Below are positions 61,029-64,000 of a stretch of DNA of 64,000 bases, one piece after another (position 1 is the first letter of the stretch; each line of letters starts with the position of its first letter). The notes under the pieces were generated by a model, which was given only the letters and a program-made list of their open reading frames with translations, searched no databases and was not told the DNA's origin. Made by a program: the position numbers and the translations under genes. Source of the DNA: UBA1952 sp965246855 (GTDB lineage Bacteria > Bacteroidota > Bacteroidia > Chitinophagales > Chitinophagaceae); the NCBI GenBank assembly GCA_965246855.1, contig CBDFFP010000002.1:558001-622000 (forward strand). Direction: 5' to 3'.

Positions 61029-61658
61029 TTATTTCCCCCACTTCTCCGGCGCTTCGCGCCACGTCTGCAAGGTCTCCATATCATCGGCGGAAATGCGGCC
61101 TTCTTCCAATGCGGTTTCTAATAATGACGCGTAATTACTGATGGTCTGGAGCGGAACGCCCGCATTTTTAAAGGCTTCTTCGGAAAGTGGAAATCCATAA
61201 GTAAACAACGCACACATGCCAATCACTTCTGCGCCTGCCTCGCGCAGGGCTTCTACTGCTTGCAAACTGCTGCCGCCGGTGCTGATAAGATCCTCTACCA
61301 CTACCACTTTCCAGCCCTTTTCCAATCCGCCTTCAATGCGGTTGCCGCGTCCGTGTTCTTTAGGTTTGGAGCGCACATACACAAAAGGCAACTTCAACAA
61401 ATCTGCCGCCAACATGCCATGCGGAATGCCCGCCGTGGCGACGCCCGCGATGCAATCGGCGTCGGGGAAATGCTCCAGAATGCGGTTGGCCAATTCACTT
61501 TTTACAAAGTCGCGCAGGTGCGGATGGGCGAGCAGTGTGCGGTTGTCGCAATACACGGGCGACTTCCAGCCCGAGGCCCACGTAAACGGGTTTTGTGCGT
61601 CAATTTTGACGGCACTAATTTGCAACAGCTTTTGCGCAAAATATTTCGGCGTAGTCAT
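61029..61658 (-). CDS. pyrE: orotate phosphoribosyltransferase
   Basis: This 209-residue enzyme makes orotidine 5'-phosphate from orotate and PRPP in pyrimidine synthesis. The start is the ATG at 61658 (MTTPKYFAQKLLQ). Key segments are SGWKSPVYCDNRTLLAHP, KEHGRGNRIEGGLEKGWKVV and the PRPP-binding loop VVVEDLISTGGSSLQAVEAL. It is the upstream gene of a two-gene unit with the prenyltransferase, joined by a large hairpin. Confidence 0.96.
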   Translation of the reverse strand: MTTPKYFAQKLLQISAVKIDAQNPFTWASGWKSPVYCDNRTLLAHPHLRDFVKSELANRILEHFPDADCIAGVATAGIPHGMLAADLLKLPFVYVRSKPKEHGRGNRIEGGLEKGWKVVVVEDLISTGGSSLQAVEALREAGAEVIGMCALFTYGFPLSEEAFKNAGVPLQTISNYASLLETALEEGRISADDMETLQTWREAPEKWGK

Positions 61659-61726
61659 GGCGGGCAAACCTACAACAGCCTGTGCCGGTATTTTCTCTAA
61701 AACCTTTTCCTCTTTTTCTCCACCTG

Positions 61727-62350
61727 GTGTTTCTACGCAAAATTTTTCTCAACGACTGCCCGCTGATTCTCACCACCCGGCCTGCGGCGTATCTGTTGCA
61801 ACACCCCGAAGCGGGCGATTTTGCGCATTATGAAGGCGCTTCTTCCAAACATTTTAAGGCAGCGGCGGAGCAACTGGAAAACGGCGATGCACCGGGCATT
61901 CTCCTTAGCGACGCCTACCCCAACAAGCTATTAGAAGCCTTGGCAAAACGCTACAAACAGGTGGACGCAGGCGGCGGGCTGGTGCAAAACGAAGACGGCG
62001 CAACGTTGTTTATTTTCCGGCGCGGACGCTGGGATTTACCCAAAGGCAAGTTGGACAAGGGCGAGACGATGGAAGAATGCGCCATTCGCGAAGTGCAGGA
62101 AGAAACGGGCCTAAAACGTTTGGTTTTAGGGAATTTTTTATGCGACACCTACCACGTATATGGACAGGGCGGAAAGGAAATGTTGAAACACACGGCGTGG
62201 TATGCAATGGGCGCGAGCGGGCGTGAAACGCTCCTTCCGCAGGCCGACGAAGACATTGAAGAAGCACGCTGGGTTCTTCCGGCGGACGTGGCGCGCATTG
62301 CGGCAAAGAGTTATGCAGCGATTCGGGAAGTAGTTGCTATAAGCAGCTAA
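61727..62350 (+). CDS. NUDIX hydrolase
   Basis: This protein of about 207 residues has the NUDIX box GKLDKGETMEECAIREVQEE near residue 105, matching GX5EX7REUXEEXGU, so it hydrolyses a nucleoside diphosphate linked to another moiety. The substrate is not evident. I chose the GTG at 61727 (VFLRKIFLNDCPLILTT) because it places the start near the first conserved strand; a GTG at 61682 is also possible. It is divergent from pyrE with a very short gap. Confidence 0.9.
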   Translation: MFLRKIFLNDCPLILTTRPAAYLLQHPEAGDFAHYEGASSKHFKAAAEQLENGDAPGILLSDAYPNKLLEALAKRYKQVDAGGGLVQNEDGATLFIFRRGRWDLPKGKLDKGETMEECAIREVQEETGLKRLVLGNFLCDTYHVYGQGGKEMLKHTAWYAMGASGRETLLPQADEDIEEARWVLPADVARIAAKSYAAIREVVAISS

Positions 62351-62679
62351 ATCCACCTTAGTGGTATCTCCTTATTGAGTGGAAATTCACCCGCAAGTCT
62401 GCTCCTCCCCAATAGCTGTCAGGAGCGTGAAAGAAGACAATTCCACCGCCGGAATTGCAATTGTGGTGCAGGAATGTTCGCTCATACTTTTCCTCCCAAA
62501 AAAAGCGTTCTAAAAATGGTCGGTTTAGCTTTGCGAAACAGCAATCAAAGTGGGTTTTTCGGGAGAACGACCTGCCAACGGCAACGGGACTACAACGCGC
62601 TCTTTTGCCTTTCATGCATAACGCGCCTCATGGCGCGTTCCTACACAATCCTCTTTTGTCTTTAGACTTTTGTCTCCCC
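62351..62679. other. non-coding gap with a palindrome and a shared upstream repeat
   Basis: No convincing gene. AACGCGCCTCATGGCGCGTT at 62620-62639 is a near-perfect palindrome. TCCTCTTTTGTC-TTTAGACTTTTGTCT at 62649-62675 is a copy of the repeat also present at 15441 and 22783, and it ends five bases before the lipoprotein start codon. Confidence 0.6.
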
Positions 62680-64000
62680 ATGCGGTTTCCCCTTCTTCTC
62701 GCACTGCTTTGCTGCGGTCTTTTTTCCTGCAAAAAGGATGCGACGACAACTAGCAACACGGCGCTACGTTTCTCCACCGACACGCTTACGTTTGACACCG
62801 TTTTTACGGAGACCGGCTCCTTCACGCTGTCCTTTAAAATCTTCAATCCTTCTTCCTCCGCCATCACGCTTTCTTCGGTGCGCATGGGCGGCGGGGCGGT
62901 GTCGCCCTTCCGCATCAATGTGGACGGCGTTCCCGGTCCGGAAGTGACCAACGTAGAAATCGCCGCCGAAGACAGTGCTTTTGTGTTTGCTACTGTCCGC
63001 ATCAATCCCGACACAACGGACGCACCTTTTGTGGTGGAAGACAGCTTGCTGGCAACGGTGAACGGCAAACAATTTCGCCTGCCGTTCATGGCCTATGGAC
63101 AGAACGCCCATTATGTGCGCGGCGAACTGCTGAGCACCCAAACCTGGGGTGCGGCGGACAAAAAGCCCTACGTTATTATCAGCAGCGCGCTGGTAAATCC
63201 CGGTGCTACGCTCACGATTGCGCCCGGCACACGGGTGTATATGCACGCCGACTCGCGCTTGATTGTGCAGGGAAAGTTGCTGGCAGAAGGCACGGTAAAA
63301 GACAGCATTATTTTTGGGGGAGACCGGCTTGACCGCGCTTATTTCGGCTTTCGCGGCTATCCGGGCGAGTGGGGCGGCCTGTATTTTGATTCGCGCAGCA
63401 ACGGTAGTCGCCTGCGCCATGTCATCCTCCAAAATGGCGGTAACACGGCGCTCGGCGCGCTGCCTGCGCTCATTCAGGTGAACGTGGACTCGGTGCAGAA
63501 CGGCACGCCGCAGCTCTACCTGGACAAGGTGATTGTGCAAAACAGCATTGGCTATGGCATCCTGAGTTTTGGCGGAAGCGTGGTGGCGAACAATGTGCTG
63601 GTGCATAGCTGCGGGGCCAATGCCGTTGCGCTTTTGCAGGGCGGGGAATATGCGTTCAGCAATTGCACGTTTCATTTGCAGGGAACCTACGCGCTGCGCC
63701 ATGTAGACCAGCCGGCTGTGGTGGCGCTCAACTATTTTGAGTATGCGCAAGGCCAGTTTTTTGACCGCAACCTGAACGTTGTTTTCCGCAACTGCATTAT
63801 CTGGGGTACGCTGGACAACGAACTTTTCTTAGACAAAAGAACGGCTTCAGCCTACAGCGCCACGCTTCAGAATTGCCTTCTGAAAGCGAAGGATGCGGCA
63901 AACTACAACGCAGCTACGGCGCAAACATCCTTGCTGCTGAATAAGGACCCGCAGTTTGTATCCCCCGACAAAACCGACTTTCACCTGCAAAGCGCCTCGC
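62680..64000 (+). CDS. lipoprotein with right-handed beta-helix repeats (partial)
   Basis: The frame starts at the ATG at 62680 and runs off the right edge after about 440 codons. The signal peptide MRFPLLLALLCCGLFSC has its lipid Cys at residue 17, followed by KKD. The N-terminal domain (FSTDTLTFDTVFTETGSF, then SVRMGGGAVSPFRINV) is beta-rich, like the first domain of several large Bacteroidota lipoproteins. From about residue 175 the sequence has the stacked pattern of a parallel beta-helix (APGTRVYMHADSRLIVQG, VVANNVLVHSCGANAVALL, VVFRNCIIWG). It probably sits on the cell surface; the function is unknown. Confidence 0.9.
   Translation, partial: MRFPLLLALLCCGLFSCKKDATTTSNTALRFSTDTLTFDTVFTETGSFTLSFKIFNPSSSAITLSSVRMGGGAVSPFRINVDGVPGPEVTNVEIAAEDSAFVFATVRINPDTTDAPFVVEDSLLATVNGKQFRLPFMAYGQNAHYVRGELLSTQTWGAADKKPYVIISSALVNPGATLTIAPGTRVYMHADSRLIVQGKLLAEGTVKDSIIFGGDRLDRAYFGFRGYPGEWGGLYFDSRSNGSRLRHVILQNGGNTALGALPALIQVNVDSVQNGTPQLYLDKVIVQNSIGYGILSFGGSVVANNVLVHSCGANAVALLQGGEYAFSNCTFHLQGTYALRHVDQPAVVALNYFEYAQGQFFDRNLNVVFRNCIIWGTLDNELFLDKRTASAYSATLQNCLLKAKDAANYNAATAQTSLLLNKDPQFVSPDKTDFHLQSAS

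Noticed and set aside
62358..62665. Frames on both strands before the last lipoprotein
   Set aside because: They lie across a palindrome and a dispersed repeat and show no protein features.

Overview
The window looks like a chromosome segment of a Bacteroidota bacterium, most likely in or near the Chitinophagaceae. Lineage markers visible in the sequence are a type IX secretion C-terminal sorting domain protein, a 30S ribosomal protein THX gene, DUF4286 and DUF6029 proteins, a SCO protein, a PHP-type phosphatase paired with a tyrosine autokinase, and several TAnnTTTG-type promoters. No rRNA, tRNA or CRISPR array was found.

Region 1 (1 to about 7.8 kb) is the control end of a Mu-like transposable prophage that continues beyond the left edge. 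A rightward repressor faces a leftward early operon: a Ner-like regulator, a small protein, a MuA transposase broken by a one-base frameshift, a MuB-like ATPase, a second P-loop ATPase, several small unknown genes and Mu Gam. The prophage end lies in a non-coding stretch after the repressor.

Region 2 (8 to 26.3 kb) is housekeeping: a SirB1-family protein, topA, a T9SS cargo protein, proline dehydrogenase, a PH-domain membrane protein, an FtsB/DivIC-like protein, enolase, a secreted kinase-like protein, riboflavin synthase with a lipoprotein and a DUF6029 protein, a secreted thioredoxin, a MacB-type permease with rsgA, DUF4286, HU and ribosomal protein THX.

Region 3 (26.4 to 52.6 kb) is an exopolysaccharide or capsule locus. 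Rightward genes supply nucleotide sugars (UDP-GlcNAc to UDP-GalNAc to UDP-GalNAcA; UDP-Glc to UDP-GlcA to UDP-Xyl) and a possible polymerase. Leftward genes encode six GT4 glycosyltransferases (counting one at 30.3 kb), a membrane transglutaminase-like protein, asparagine synthase, an N-acetyl-sugar amidotransferase with HisF/HisH-like partners, a flippase, a Wzc-like kinase with a Tyr-Gly tail, a Wza-like export lipoprotein and a PHP phosphatase. The two gene sets meet in a 64-bp tail-to-tail overlap. A toxin-antitoxin pair with a frameshifted PIN toxin and an XRE regulator sit inside the locus.

Region 4 (52.6 to 64 kb) is housekeeping again: pdxH with a small overlapping membrane-protein gene, a chromate transporter, SCO, leuS, maf, a UbiA-family prenyltransferase, pyrE, a NUDIX hydrolase and the start of a beta-helix lipoprotein that runs off the right edge.

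The most unusual signal is in the gaps between genes. Four gaps hold degenerate tandem arrays with unrelated unit sequences. Three share a 21-bp quantum (units of 21 or 42 bp) and the fourth has a 41 to 42 bp period. There are also many palindromic intergenic elements, including a perfect 30-bp inverted repeat that covers the start codon of the prenyltransferase.
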